From positions 19,720 through 83,719 of the forward strand of contig MU623485.1 in assembly GCA_025201765.1 (NCBI GenBank): a DNA stretch of 64,000 nucleotides, read 5' to 3'. This document shows, piece by piece, positions 11,781 to 24,393 of the stretch. The notes beneath the pieces are model-generated. The model saw only the letters and a list, made by a program, of their open reading frames with translations, ran no database searches and had not been told where the DNA came from. The position numbers were made by a program, and so were the translations under genes. The stretch is from Daldinia sp. FL1419. Lineage: Eukaryota; Ascomycota; Sordariomycetes; Xylariales; Hypoxylaceae. How positions within the stretch are numbered: position 1 is the first letter of the stretch; every line of letters begins with the position of its first letter.

Positions 11781-13322
11781 CTACCATACTTCATCATCGC
11801 TCTTAACCATTTCCATAGTCGGCGTCTTCGGCTGTAACTGCTTCATCCTCTTTCGGTCCGCCTTGGTGACCAACGACGGCGTGATGGGAACCACGGGCGA
11901 AAATGGTTGATACGGCGAGTAGGGTACTGGCGCACCGGTCCACGGTGTCCGAAGTCCCGAAGGCGATAGGGGAAGTGTTCTTTCAAATGTTGTTTGCTTA
12001 GTTGTCTGTGCGGAGGGCGAACTGAGAGAAGGCTCATAAGCTCGCAGTGGGAGAGTACCACCGGTTCGGACAGCTGAGGGGGCATTTGGTCGGGAGAAAG
12101 ACCGTTGCTCCGGTCCGGGCGAAGTTGGGAACGTCGACCCAGGCTTCGGGGACGCCGGTAGAGAAGGGAAGCGGTTGACCCCTGGCTTCGGTGATGAAGG
12201 CAACCCAACAAGAGGTGCCGTGGACCGTTCCGAAACCGCCGACACCGGGTCAGGCTCGGTATATTGTGAGTTGCTTCGTAGATGACCCAGTCTTTCGTCA
12301 ATGCTCTGAGTACTCTCCGGAGAGATATCCGGCGGAGTAACGGGCGCTACCGGCCCGTGCTGTCTACTCGCTCGGGCATATGGCGCCTGGTCTGTCGGAA
12401 CTGGAGGCGGAGATGCCGGTGCGTAATAACGGGGAGGAATCGATCTCAATTCCTCCTCCTCCTGGCGTGGAAATGTACCCGACATAGGTGTCATAATGGG
12501 AGACGAGATGCTGATACCCTTGACGTTCTTCTTTCGGGGCGATTTGAAAGCAGATAGGATAGAAGACGCTCGGGACTGGGGTTTTTCTCCAGACTCTGCA
12601 AGGTCAAGACTAGCAGGCTTATTCTTGCTTCTCTTCAAAATACCCTGCTTGGTAGTCTGTTGCTGGGAAAGCGGCGCCGGTGGCTGATCTAGGGTAACAC
12701 CTGCTTCCTTCGCGGCCTCCTGCTCCAGTACGAGCTTGTACATTTCTTCAAGCTGCTGTTGCGCCATCTCGCGATCGGCTGCAACGACTCGTGGGTCGAC
12801 TAGAGGGTTGACGCCAAGAGTACTTGTAGAATGAAGTGAGGGGACAATGTAAGGGCTCGTCGGGCTGATCGGGCTCCTCGGACTTGTTGGCGTTGGCGGA
12901 GTTGGATAAGAAAAATTCTTGATGGGTGACTTGGGCGGATCAAGACTGTACTGAGGCTGGCCGCCGGGTTGTCCAGGTGGTAATAAGGCGAATTGATATG
13001 GAAACTGGCCTTCTAGGTCTTCCTCCCCAGCTGTGAGATGTTCTCGACGTTTCTTGGCTAAGAGAAGTATAATAATAGCGACTACAACGAGAGAAAATGC
13101 ATATGACCCAACTATGCCACCAATCTGGGCAGGAAGGTAAGAGGTATTCCGAAGGGCTCCAGCAGAGAGGGAAGGGCCTTCTTCAGGCGTTGGCGCTGGA
13201 TCGTTATAGTTGTTTTGGAGGTCTTGTATCACTGAAGCAGAACAAAAAGGAGCGAACGTTGAGAAGAGAAGAAGCAAGACAAACTGAAGCGAGGAATGCG
13301 TACTATAAAGCCCTGGTTGCAT
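11781..13322 (-). CDS. Single-pass membrane protein with long Pro/Ser-rich cytoplasmic tail, unknown function
   Basis: One uninterrupted exon codes 513 residues. Residues 1-29 look like a signal peptide (LQFVLLLLFSTFAPFCSAS). A short lumenal segment carries one N-glycosylation sequon (NTS, residues 59-61). Residues about 67-89 are one transmembrane helix, followed by the stop-transfer cluster KKRREH. The tail is rich in Pro, Ser and Thr, with SP/TP sites such as TPPTPTSPRSPISPTSP, and carries a short predicted helix at about 183-208 containing QQLEEMYKLVLEQEAAKEA. The layout (signal peptide, short outside part, one helix, disordered tail with many potential phosphorylation sites) suggests a plasma-membrane or secretory-pathway adaptor or sensor, but no catalytic domain is seen. 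I do not recognise a named family. The open frame, signal peptide and helix make it a confident gene. Confidence 0.8.
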   Translation of the reverse strand: MQPGLYSTHSSLQFVLLLLFSTFAPFCSASVIQDLQNNYNDPAPTPEEGPSLSAGALRNTSYLPAQIGGIVGSYAFSLVVVAIIILLLAKKRREHLTAGEEDLEGQFPYQFALLPPGQPGGQPQYSLDPPKSPIKNFSYPTPPTPTSPRSPISPTSPYIVPSLHSTSTLGVNPLVDPRVVAADREMAQQQLEEMYKLVLEQEAAKEAGVTLDQPPAPLSQQQTTKQGILKRSKNKPASLDLAESGEKPQSRASSILSAFKSPRKKNVKGISISSPIMTPMSGTFPRQEEEELRSIPPRYYAPASPPPVPTDQAPYARASRQHGPVAPVTPPDISPESTQSIDERLGHLRSNSQYTEPDPVSAVSERSTAPLVGLPSSPKPGVNRFPSLPASPKPGSTFPTSPGPEQRSFSRPNAPSAVRTGGTLPLRAYEPSLSSPSAQTTKQTTFERTLPLSPSGLRTPWTGAPVPYSPYQPFSPVVPITPSLVTKADRKRMKQLQPKTPTMEMVKSDDEVW

Positions 13323-14806
13323 TGTGTGTGACCCGGATCTTCATGAGATACTATATCCCGACTCCTTAGTCAAACCTCCTGGCGGATCTCTCGAAACTCA
13401 TTATGATGGAAATCTGACAAGGTAAGACGCAGAGCCGGGAGGACAAAGGGTATATAGCGGCTGGTGATGTTCGGCAGTGTGTCGAAGTGGGCCAAAATGT
13501 ACGATGCTAACAGGAGCAGACTGGCGCTTTGGGTGTGAACTGGCCTCTCACTCGTCAACTCCCTCCAAGCACTTGGCTCCATGCATAATAGCCCCCAGAA
13601 AAAGCGCCCAGTGGGAGCCCAGTAAGGGTAGCAGATTGCCATAGATTACCATATTCATATCTGTAGAGGGCAGTGGTAGATGCCGTTCTTCCAATTCTGG
13701 TTGGAGGAGGGACATGGTAACGACAGGGGACTTAAGCGCCGACGAGTTAAGCGACATTGTTGATTGGGTGCAGGTTCTGGCGACATCACCCAACCCCACC
13801 CTTCAACTTCTTCCCCTTGCGCTTCTGCAGGTCACCTTTGCCTCTGTCCCCGCCGATTGGCTAGATTAGGCTCATCTGTACCGAGAGGTTTGCGAGTCGG
13901 TCGTGGTATGAACCCCGATTAGATGCTGTGAACATCAAAATGAACGAATAAAATAGCGACTGTAGAGCTGAACCTAGTCTTAAAAGATGGTAATAAAAGG
14001 CCTGAGCCATCCCTTTTTCAATCTCATCACATTTTATGGTATATCGCCCTTTTTTTTTTTTTTTTTTTTTCTTCAATACTTGGTAGACTCCTCTTTTATC
14101 ATGATTTTGGTATAGTCTTATGAAGTGACGGTCGCAGCAAGCATATATCACAATGAAACGATGTGCTGCTAAACGGCGGAATTGTTTTACGAAACATGTT
14201 TCTTGGGGCCGTTGGTATAATTGGCCATTAACGAGAAACAGAGTTGCCCCCCCCTTGATATTTGTAGGCGATGCGGTGATCAGTGATGGGGGTGGAAGGG
14301 CCATGCAAGGGAAAGAAAATAGCAGCGGAACAAACCTCGAATCAAAGACTCGCTAGGCAAATAGGTTGGGTTCCGTTCCTGAGTACGATGCCACTAACCT
14401 AGGTACTAAGTACAATATGTAGGTACATAATAACTTAAAGTAACTTGAATGTAGGTAGTCTGTGCATAATTGTATCCTCCAAACGTAATGCAACTTTTAT
14501 TCAGCATCAATCAATCACCTGACTCGGCGATCTGCAGGTGATAAGGTCAATTCTTAAACCTTGGAAGCCTTCACTTCTACATAATTAAAAACAACCCACG
14601 TCGCGTCCCGCGTCTGAGGAGACGCGTTTTACCTTATTCATCCATTCATACATACCTAATTTAATTTAGCTATTAACTCTGGTTTAGCCTCAACCGTCGA
14701 TGCGCCCCATGATTTAGGATTATATTGATCTGTACATGTAATCCATGTACGAATCAATCGTACATCGCTTACAAGTTCTTATCCCGATGAGCGAGTATCT
14801 TTAGTC
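13323..14806. other. Divergent intergenic region between membrane protein and helicase genes
   Basis: About 1.5 kb carrying the promoters of two divergent genes. Open frames on the minus strand (13370-13642, 13548-13799, 13861-14304) lie where the 5' leader of the membrane-protein gene is expected and have no recognisable content; one of them is produced by a run of about 22 T at 14050-14071. TACCTAGG-like motifs occur around 14397-14425. Confidence 0.5.
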
Positions 14807-17800
14807 ATGCCAGGCACTGAGGGCAAGGATTTATTCAAGTCGCTGAATAAAGCGCAGTCCCGTGCTGTCAGCTCTCGTACGCCGACTGTCGCTATCTTGG
14901 CTGGTCCGGGTAGTGGCAAGACTCACACACTCACTTCTCGTGTTGTTTGGCTCATCGACCATGTTGGAATCCGACCATGCGACGTCATCGTCGCAACTTT
15001 TACCGTTAAGGCATCTAATGAGATGAGAATGCGAATCGGTCAGGCGTTAGGAAATGGTCGCGAAAAGAAGATCATACTGGGTACTTTTCACAGTATCGCT
15101 CGTAGATATCTAGCTACATATGGCCAACGTATTGGACTGGACCCCAAGTTCGGCATTGCGGATGACTCTGACTCCAGGGCTATTATAAAGCGAGTCTGCA
15201 AGAGGCTCGACGCCCAGATTGATCCTGCTATGGCTCGTGGTTGGATAAGTAAGCGTAAAGCTAAAGGAACTTCCGATGGGCAAGCCAGTAAGACCAAGAA
15301 AGGTGAAGGCGTCGAATCTAAGGCTTTGGAGCAATGTTATCAAGAATATCAGACTTACCTCGAGAGGTCAAACCTGCTTGACTATGACGATCTTCTTATT
15401 CGTTGCGTCGAGCTCCTTCGCAAGTGGCCGGACTGTGTCCGAAACATCGAAACGGTCTTGATCGACGAATATCAGGATACAAACGGCGTCCAGTATGACC
15501 TAATGAAGCTTTTCGCTCAAAAGAATCGATGCATAACTATAGTTGGTGATCCAGACCAGAGTATCTATGGTTGGCGATCGGCAGAAATAAGAAATCTCCA
15601 CCGCCTACTTCGTGATTTCCCCGGCACAGACGAGATATCCCTCGAGGAAAATTATAGGTCATCGAGCTCTATTCTCGATGTCTCTTTAAGTGTCATCCAG
15701 CAAGATGAAGAAAGATACAAGAAAGCTCTGTTACCAATCCATGCCAAAGGTACCCGGCCGGTTTTTCGCAGGCTAAAGAGTTCTACAACGGAGGCAGATT
15801 GGATTGTCTCGGAGATCAAGCGAATTAAGCTGATGTCTGGAGATATGGTAAATTCCAATGACATCGCGATTTTGCTTCGGTCTGCCTCGTTATCTAGGCA
15901 TATTGAATCTGCCCTCGGTAGGGAAGGCATAGCTTATAGAATGGTTGGTACGTACCATAATAATTGCGCACGCTTATCTACATTTATTTTATACTAATGC
16001 TGAGTTGGTAGGTGGTTTCAAGTTCTATGAACGAGCTGAAATTAAAACTATACTAGATTACTTGCGAGTAATCTACCAACCCGACAACAACGATGCTCTA
16101 GCGCGTATTATGAACATACCAAAGCGAGGCATTGGTGATGTGACAGCCAGATCATTGTTAGAAGAAGCCGAGCGCAACTCTATGAGCCTTTGGGAATTGC
16201 TAAGGAAGCACTGCCGTGGCGAGCGTATAGCGAAAACGACAATCAGAAAGCAGGCAGAGCAAAAGATCAGTGGTAACCTTATTAAGTTGATCACCAATTT
16301 GCAAAGTCAGTTGCAACCCAGCGAAGGGGCTCCTATTAGTTTGGTTGATATAATCAATCAGCTACTTAAAGACCTACAATTCGAAAAGTATCTGGAGGAG
16401 ACACATGGCCCTGAGTATGAGTTAAGATGGGCAAACGTTCAAGAATTTGTGAACCTCGTAACAGAGTTTATGCAGCAGGATAAACCCGAAGAGGAGATGC
16501 TTCCAATTCTCGGAAATACCCAGCAAACACTGGACAATAACACGCTGGCACGTTTCTTAGCAAATGTTTCGCTGGCCTCTGATAAACAGACCGATGACAA
16601 AGATAAGGACGGGAAACCTCAAGTCACGGTTTCCACAATACACGCCGCGAAGGGGTTGGAGTGGCCTGTTGTCTTCATTCCAGCAGTTTATAAGGGATCT
16701 ATACCGCATATGCGATCTGACGATGATAGCGAGGAGCGACGCCTCTTATATGTAGCGATGACTCGGGCTCAGGCGTTGCTCTATCTTAGCTGCCCCGAAT
16801 ATTCCTCCAATGGCAGCAAAGAAGCCCTTCAGATCTCTCCTTTCATTGAAAACCTCCCATCTTCAACTTTTCTTAAGAAAGGGCCGTCTCTTGACCGCTC
16901 AGTCATGTCGGAAGTAGCTAAGATCTTAAAGAGAGAACTACCCTCGGAAAATGTTATCTACAAAAATATGCCAATGATGACGGCGGTAGAAGACAATCTC
17001 TTCCCAATTGATCCGAATCAGGCACAGGAATCATCCAGCGCTTCGAATGGCCGCGGATACGTTCAGCGTCCCGAACAATATAAACGACAGAAGGTTAGCC
17101 ATCCAACTGTTAAGATCGCCCAGGAATCAATCGATGGCTGGGCCGCTCCGTACGCCACTACTATGCAACGGTCTTCTTCATTTACGGTACCACAGCCACC
17201 GGCGCAATTAGGTTTCATGACGGCTGGCGCTCACTATGCGAGCGTTGGCGAGACCGAAACAAGAAAGGCTCCTACAAAACCCCATACGGGACCAACAACG
17301 AAAATGCAACCAACAAACCGAACGTCCTCTCAAAGGAGTCTGATAGGCTATGGATACGGGGTGACAAATCATGATAAGTCTAAACAAGACGATAATATAT
17401 CAGCCGTACCTCCAAAGTCGATCCCATCCGCGAAGTATCCTTATCGCCCTCACCAACTGCCACGAGGCAACGGGCAACGGCCAGCGTCACAATTAACCCC
17501 ATTAAGTGGCGGGATTCGTCAGACGCAACAAAACACCACCATCTCCGGGGCTGGACCGGCCGCTCATAAGCTAGGATCCGCGAGATTATCAAGCAGGCCT
17601 ACGAATCACCAAGTAATAAAGGAAGAACCACCACCAAAACCAAAGCAATACGCCTGTTTCTCAAGCTCGCCAACCAAGCCGCAGCCGTCCGATGAGCAAG
17701 AGGGGGTAGGGAAAGAGAATGAGACACCAGTAGAGGAGCAGACACGCCCCGCGAAGAGCTTCCACGCTACGACAGTGAATTATGGACCAAGCGTTGGTTG

Positions 17801-17912
17801 GAGAGGCAGTGGAATTCAGAAACCAACACCACTGGGACGAAATGGCATCACACCGATGGATCGTTTGAAGAAGCCATTCAAGTTAACTGTTAAAAGACCT
17901 AATGTACCATAA
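14807..17912 (+). CDS. UvrD/Rep-family DNA helicase, Srs2-like
   Basis: Two exons, 14807-15947 and 16012-17912, give 1,013 residues. The intron has a GTACGT donor, a CTAAT branch and a TAG acceptor. All superfamily 1A helicase motifs can be read in order: Walker A AGPGSGKTHTLTSR, motif Ia ATFTVKASNEM, motif II LIDEYQDTNG, motif III GDPDQSIYGWRSAE, motif IV LEENYRSS, motif V STIHAAKGLEWPVVFIP and motif VI EERRLLYVAMTRAQ. The last 350 residues are low-complexity and probably disordered, as in yeast Srs2, where the tail binds PCNA and Rad51. Fungal Srs2 is a 3'-5' helicase that strips Rad51 filaments and limits recombination in the nucleus. The Srs2 assignment rests on the fungal setting and on the long tail after a UvrD core. 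The gene is next to the GlcNAc cluster but has no obvious functional tie to it. Confidence 0.92.
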
Positions 17913-18210
17913 ATAAATAGATTACTAGCGCGTAAACACGAAGAGTAGTAGACATGGCAAGTAATAAAAAACATTTAACTTCTTCGATTTACTAGGATAA
18001 TCGGGTATCGCAATACGAGCTCCCATCTAATAGAGATCTTAATATCAAATCAAGTCTTGTCTACCAAGCATGTAAATCCAGTATATGACAGCATTCGATG
18101 CCGATATAAAATATGCCTCCCTAACTCCATGACCCTCAGATATGACAATTTTATCTCTCCGAGTACGTATATCTATAAATCATCCATAACATCTATCCTT
18201 CAGCTGCTAA

Positions 18211-19582
18211 CTATGAGCGACTGAAGACCTTCGTACCGAACTTCCATACTTCATCGACGAGGAGGTCTGTGCGGTTCTCTGATCGCTTTTCTGACAACAC
18301 TACCAAGTCGGCATCCGCACCGTCGTCAAGACAACCCTTGATGCCCTTCAAGCCTAGCATGGCGGCCGGTGTGGATGTGACGGCCTTTAGGGCTTGGGGT
18401 ATCGTTGCGCCAGACCAGCTGAGGAAGTTGGAGACACATTCAATTAGTGTTATCGAACTAATAAATCAATCAGCCTTATTGTCAGCTATATGGGATGTTG
18501 GAAATTAGACCCTACCTTCCTGCAATTCTATCAGTGCCCTCTAATATCAATTTGTTGCCCTTCTTCACAATATGGCTTGCGTCTTCGCCGTTGGTCCACT
18601 GATAAGCGCCATCAGGCAGGCCTACCAAGTGCATGGAGTCGGTGACAAGGATGAACCCGTCGGGATGGGCATTGAAGGCGATCTTGATGGTTGTTGGGTG
18701 TAAGTGCTCCCCATCGGCGATGATACCGAAATAGGGACGAGGTAAGCTTTCCGCCAGACCTAAGACGCCGAAGATACCGGGATTTCGATGGTGTAGGGGT
18801 CGCATAGCATTGAATAGATGGGTGATCATTGTTGCACCGGCGGCAACAGCTGCCGACGCTTGTTCGTATGTAGCCTCCGAGTGTCCAATTGAGTAGATGA
18901 TGCCCCGTTTTGTTAGCTCAGGAATAAGCTTCGTCATCTGTCCCCGTTCCGGCGCGGCGGTGATCATCTTGATTGGCGTGGGACGAAATGAATCCTCGTG
19001 GCCGAGGTTTTCTGCTCCATAGCATTCTTCCAAGTCCTCAAAAGAATCGGCTTCCCGTATCACATCTACATTGTGTACCCCGTTCTTTGTTGGGCTTAGG
19101 AATGGGCCTTCGCAATGGGCACCGAGTGATTCCGCTCCGTCCTCCGCGATCTGGCGATATCCAGAAGGGCCAAGATACGGCAGGACCCGTTGATAGAGTT
19201 CGCTCCGTTGGCTTGTGACTGTAGGCACGTATGATGTGACACCAGTTTTGACCATTTGCTTGTTCATCTCCTTCACCTTCTTTGCATATACGGCGGGTTC
19301 GAGGAAGGTAGAAAAGTTGAAACCGAAGGCTCCGTTAAGTTGACACTCGATCAAACCAGGCGATAATATACGACCGCCGAGGTTGATAACCTCATCCGGG
19401 AGGATGAAATCATCGTAGAAAGCAGCTTGGCTCCTGATGATCTTTCCGGTAACAGAATTCACCCACAAATCCTCATTAAGTAGTCTATCGCCTTTCAAGA
19501 TACGGCAGTTGGTGAATTTGGTGATGCCATTTCGACCATTTCTGGGTGTCGATTTAGGCGAGGAGGGTAGAGAGTGAGGCAT
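18211..19582 (-). CDS. dac1: N-acetylglucosamine-6-phosphate deacetylase
   Basis: Two exons, 19582-18516 and 18457-18211, give 437 residues; the intron starts GTAGGG and the second exon reads SITLIECVSNFLSWSGA. This is a NagA-type amidohydrolase that removes acetate from GlcNAc-6-phosphate. Visible family blocks are LSPGLIECQLNGAFGFNF, HCEGPFLSPTKNGVHN with the metal-binding Glu, YSIGHSEATYEQ and THLFNAMRPLHHRNPG with the metal-binding His residues, and LVTDSMHLVGLPDGAYQW with the catalytic Asp. The protein has the usual full length and no broken motif. It is transcribed away from nag3 across a 1.7-kb spacer and lies in a cluster with hxk3, dam1 and ron1, which supports the assignment to GlcNAc catabolism. 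The enzyme is expected to be cytosolic. Confidence 0.95.
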
Positions 19583-21275
19583 GGTGGGCTGTGGAAGATA
19601 AAAACAAAGATATTGTAGGGAATAAGCAGCTCCGAGGTATATATGACTTCGATATTCTTTGTTATTATGTCTTATCGAGTAGTAGGACTATTGCCCCTTG
19701 AGCTAGTATTATTGTCTCCATGAACAAGTCAAGCCAGAATATGGGAAATAGCTCATAGATATGTATTTATTTCCTCATGATATCACAACGCATATCCGCC
19801 TACGCCGAAGCGTTGCCGATATTGGGTCCGAAAACTCGGAGCGTGGTGGGAGGCCCAGAACAGTGTTACTGACAGGGCCGACGACAGGTTGAGATTATTA
19901 CATTTACTTACACAGTACTTGGAATCAGTTACCTGAAACCAAGTGACCAGTGGGGCAAGTCGGACGTCAGTCTTGCGACTGTGACAGTCAAAACCCAGTT
20001 TTGCGAATGGACTGATGCCAATTTGCACACCAATGGTAGGAACATGTGACTAAAGAGACTGGTTAACAGTACTCTAGGCGTTTCTAGGCCGGAGGGTTGG
20101 TTACTAAGAAGGTGTGGCAACCTTAGCTGACGAGAGACTTTTCTTTGTGTGTGATGCTTGGATGCTTGCGATGTTGGAATGCTCGATACACTGTTGATTA
20201 CACTGTTACCATCTATGGGCGCCGCCGTTTATCGTCGGGATCCTTGGTTGGGTCTACCAACTGTTACAGTAGATCGATCTTTCTGTGACCATCCATTGGA
20301 AAAGAGGCGAGAGACAAGGAAAAAATTGGATCGTGGAACTCCTACATAGGATTTCCGTAGTACTTAGTGTAAGGTAACGTTGCGAAGTGGTGGGAATAAT
20401 TTCTACATTAGTATGAGAAGCGCCTCGATAAGATCAAAATAACAGATCAAAGAATTACATATGTGTTTACTGCATGCTATTAAGACACCTGATCTACGGT
20501 ACCTTAGGGGAGGTAGGGAGGTAGCTAGGTACGGTAGGTAGTACCTAAGGTACCTAAGGTACAGGTAAGAATGGCGAAGATACCAACTAAAATTAAAAAT
20601 GGAATAGCGCCGTTTCCCCCAAAATGGTCCCCAACGACCCCCTCTCCAGCCCAACCAGCTCTCCCCAGATTTAGGTACTCTTGTATTACATACTATCTAT
20701 CTGCTTCAAGCGGCCCCAAGGGGTTTTATCGATTGGGGAGACAAGGATAGATCACTAAATTCGCGGCTTATGCATGCTACCACCTTAATTCTGTACCCTC
20801 AATTTCACACTTATCATACTATCTGACTATCATACTACTACCAACCTCTTGTAAGCTACCAGTAACATACCCCATTTTCATTATAGCGGATCTCATGGGT
20901 CTTAGATAGGTAGTATGAGATAGTCCTAACTATAGTCAATCCTACTATCATACAACTTGTTGTCTCTTCCTTCTCCCATTCTCGCCAAATCGGCCATACC
21001 GCGCGAGGAGGGCTGCACCACATCGGGTGTTTTGCCCGAGGCTCTACACACCCCCAATTTCACGAACCTCACGCTAATCCGTCTTTCGGCTTCTAGGCTC
21101 CTGGACTCCTTAGACCCCTAGACTCTTAGTACTATCCCTCCTTGATCTCCTTATCCTCCCTATCACGCCTACCGTTGGATGGAGATAGCCTGCGCTTATC
21201 TTCCGTGCCTACGTCTTTCGGCTCGAGGTAGTTCTGATTAGTATAGCATCAAAGTTGTAACAATACGACCGCAAA
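19583..21275. promoter_or_regulatory. Shared divergent promoter region of dac1 and nag3
   Basis: These 1.7 kb separate two head-to-head genes of one pathway and must hold both promoters, probably with sites for the cluster regulator RON1. No open frame of substance occurs. A dense group of TACCTAGGTA-like motifs lies at about 20500-20565. I could not assign individual regulator sites by eye. Confidence 0.55.
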
Positions 21276-24200
21276 ATGACTAAGTCAGAAAGTGAACTCG
21301 ACCCACTATGGCAGAATCTCGATTGGTACACTTCCCCGTCCCCTTTCCGTTGAAGAGCCTCATGGCTAAGTTTCGGATGGGGGCAACCCGACTGCATGGT
21401 TTGAACAACTCGCTAATTCTCTCCTATAGGGCCATTGGTCAGATGCTGATCATGGGATGGGATGGCACAGAAGTAACGCCTCAAATCAGAAATCTCATCG
21501 AGAACCACCATTTAGGTTCCGTCATATTGACAGCTAAGAATCTAAAATGTACTTGCAACTCTAAGAGCCCTATTGGTATTTATAAAATCACATAGCAAAA
21601 AAATACTAACTATACACTATCTAGCCGCTGAGCAGACTGCTTCTCTGGTTCAAGAACTCCAGACAATAGCACACCAAGCAGGACATCCTCAGCCCCTATT
21701 AATTGCCGTTGACCAGGAGAACGGGGGTGTCAACAGTCTATTCGATGAAGACTATATCTGCCAATTTCCTAGTGCGATGGGCGTTGCTGCTACGGGAAGT
21801 ACGGAGCTGGCCTATAACGTAGCAAAAGCTACAGCCACCGAAGTTTCTGCTGTCGGGGTTAATCTTATTCTCGGCCCTGTTTTAGATGTCTTAACCAATG
21901 CTCGACATCAGCCTCTCGGTGTTCGAGCTACGGGAGACGATCCTCAAGAAGCATCTCAATTCTGCATCGCTGCCATTAACGGATTTAAAGATGCTGGCGT
22001 AGCTACCTGCGGGAAGCATTTTCCGTCCTACGGAAATATCGATTTCCTCGGCTCTAGTTTAGATATGCCTATCATTACTCAGACCCTGGAAGAGCTTAGT
22101 CTTAGTGCTCTCGTTCCATTCCGGAATGCTATAAGCGCTGGACGTCTAGACGCCATGTTTGTCGGCGGATGTGGTATTCAGAGCGCTGGGATGAACGTCA
22201 TGCATGCTTGCCTATCGGATCAGGTTGTGGATGACCTCCTAAGAAATGAACTTGGGTTCAAAGGTGTTGCCATTTCAGAATGTCTCGAAATGCAATCGCT
22301 TATACAAGAGTATGGTGTAAAGGGAGGTACTGTAATGGCCGTAGAGGCGGGAAATGATCTTGTACTTCTATGCAGAGCTCACGACGTGCAGCTGGAAGCT
22401 ATTTCGGGACTAAAACTGGGTGTCGAGAACGGCATTATATCGAAAGATAGGATCTATACTTCTCTCAAGCGAGTTTTGCGGTTAAAGAGCGTATGTACAT
22501 CTTGGCAGAAGGCGTTGAATCCCCCCGGATTAGCATTGCTATCCAAGATACACCCTACGCATCTTGCACTCTCCCGAAAGGCTTACGATCAGTCCATTGC
22601 GGTCGTCCGGGATAAGGATAATCTCCTCCCCCTTTCGCAAAGTTTACTCCAGGAGGAGGAACTTCTACTGCTTACGCCGCTAGTCAAGCCCCTACCAGCT
22701 TCTGCGGCTACCAAAGGCATGTTGGAAAAGGGCAACAAAGCCCCATCCCTACATGAGAAATGGGTCCACCAGGAACGTGGAGCGATCATGAGTGGAGAAG
22801 GTGTCTTTCGAGAGCTGGGTAGATCCATAGCTCGTATACGCAACGGCAAACTTCTTCACACGTCATACACAGCAAACGGACTCAGGCCAGGTCAGTAGAA
22901 TCCTTACCCCAGCCTTGAAATCAAACTAACGGATTCATAGTACACGAAAACCTCATCAACAGAGCGTCGGCGATCATTATAGTTACGGCTGATGCCAACA
23001 GAAACATGTACCAAACCGGGTTCACAAAGCACGTAGCTATGATGTGCCATATGCTTCGTGGAACTGGTCAAAAGAAGTCACTCATAGTAGTTGCCGTCAG
23101 TTCTCCATATGATTTCGCTATGGACAAGTCTATTGGAACATACGTCTGCACTTTTGATTTTACAGAGACGGCCATGGCTTCCCTCGTCCGTGCCTTATAC
23201 GGAGAGATAACCCCTCAGGGGTCGATGCCGGGAACTATGAGGAAGAGTAAGAAGGTGTCTAAAACAAGACAACAATGGCTTGTTGAAAACTATGACCGCG
23301 AGAGAGATGCCTCCGCTCTAGAAGAGCTACTGAGAATGCTAGCTCGGTCTAGCACGCCGAGTCTCCCTTATCTAACGGCAGGAGCTAATTCATTTGAGTT
23401 ATCCAACACTCACGTTGAGGAGGCACATTTTGTCGTTCGAAACAGTAGCACAAAAACGTTATACGGTTTCGTGGCCACGTACTACATGAAAGGTGTTGGC
23501 GCCATTGGCGCTCTCTTCGTCGATCCAGCGAAACGAAACGTATCGATTGGCAGATCACTACACCGCCGAGCGATGCGGGCGTTACTCCAGAAGCCAGGTA
23601 TTAAGACACTTCAGCTTGGGCTTACATTCCCAGGTGTATTTCCGGGAGTACCTGTCGATGAAAGTGGGAGCAACAAGAGCTGGTTTGATAACGTCGGTTG
23701 GGATACCCAATTCCCGAAACGACTGACGAACATGGCTATCGAAGATCTCAGTGCCTGGACAGCACCGGAAGGCCTTCTACAAAGTATTCAGCGAGCAAGT
23801 CTCAGCTTTGATTTAATCCACGGACTCGATAACGCCGAATCGGTGTTAAATCACGTAGCGACACACGCTGGACCCGAAGTTGTAGAGCTTTATCGGTTTG
23901 CACTACATGAAACGAACACAAGCGGAGTAGTCCGAGCTAAAAATTCAATGGATAACCTATTAGGGACAGTCATCATCTGCACCGCGGGAAGTCGGCTATC
24001 GACATATATCCCCTCCCTTCACTCGATTAGCGGTGAGGATATTGGTGGTATCATTGCTCCGATAGTGCCTTCTACAGCCCAGTCGAGATTAATTCTACAA
24101 GGGCTGGTATTTATGGGCGTGAGACAGAATAAGGCGCACAAGTCTGCAAAGAGCGTGCTTAGTTGGGTATGTAATCCTAAAACCTGCATTGTTGTATAAC

Positions 24201-24393
24201 CACCAGAGCTAAGATGTCTAGGTTCTTGACGAAACGTACGAGCCTCTCACAGCCATGGGCTTCGACGTCCAACAGACGTTTGATGAGATCACAAATTCAC
24301 CAGAAAACGTGAGTATCTATCCCGTGTCAATCTCGATCTACGCTTGCTGACTTGGGGGGGGGTGTTTTGATGTAGTGGTCCAACCTAATTTGA
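21276..24393 (+). CDS. nag3: GH3 beta-N-acetylglucosaminidase fused to GNAT-type acetyltransferase domains
   Basis: Six exons are read: 21276-21325, 21430-21548, 21625-22890, 22941-24166, 24222-24308 and 24376-24393, giving 921 residues. Residues about 18-330 form a GH3 barrel of the NagZ type: IGQMLIMGWDG, GSVILTAKNL, PLLIAVDQENGGVNSL, NLILGPVLDV and GKHFPSYGNIDFLGSSLDMP. No signal peptide is seen, so the protein should be intracellular. Residues about 632-731 resemble a GNAT acetyltransferase (GALFVDPAKRNVSIGRSLHR is the acetyl-CoA loop). A second GNAT-like half follows, containing VRQNKAHKSAKSVLSWVLDE and MGF. Its place beside dac1, ron1, hxk3 and dam1 identifies it as nag3 of the fungal GlcNAc cluster. 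Two oddities: the position of the GH3 nucleophile reads ISECLEM (Glu275) where NagZ has ISDD, and the NagZ Asp-Ser-His loop after KHFP is missing. The last exon (18 bases) is tentative. Confidence 0.9.
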
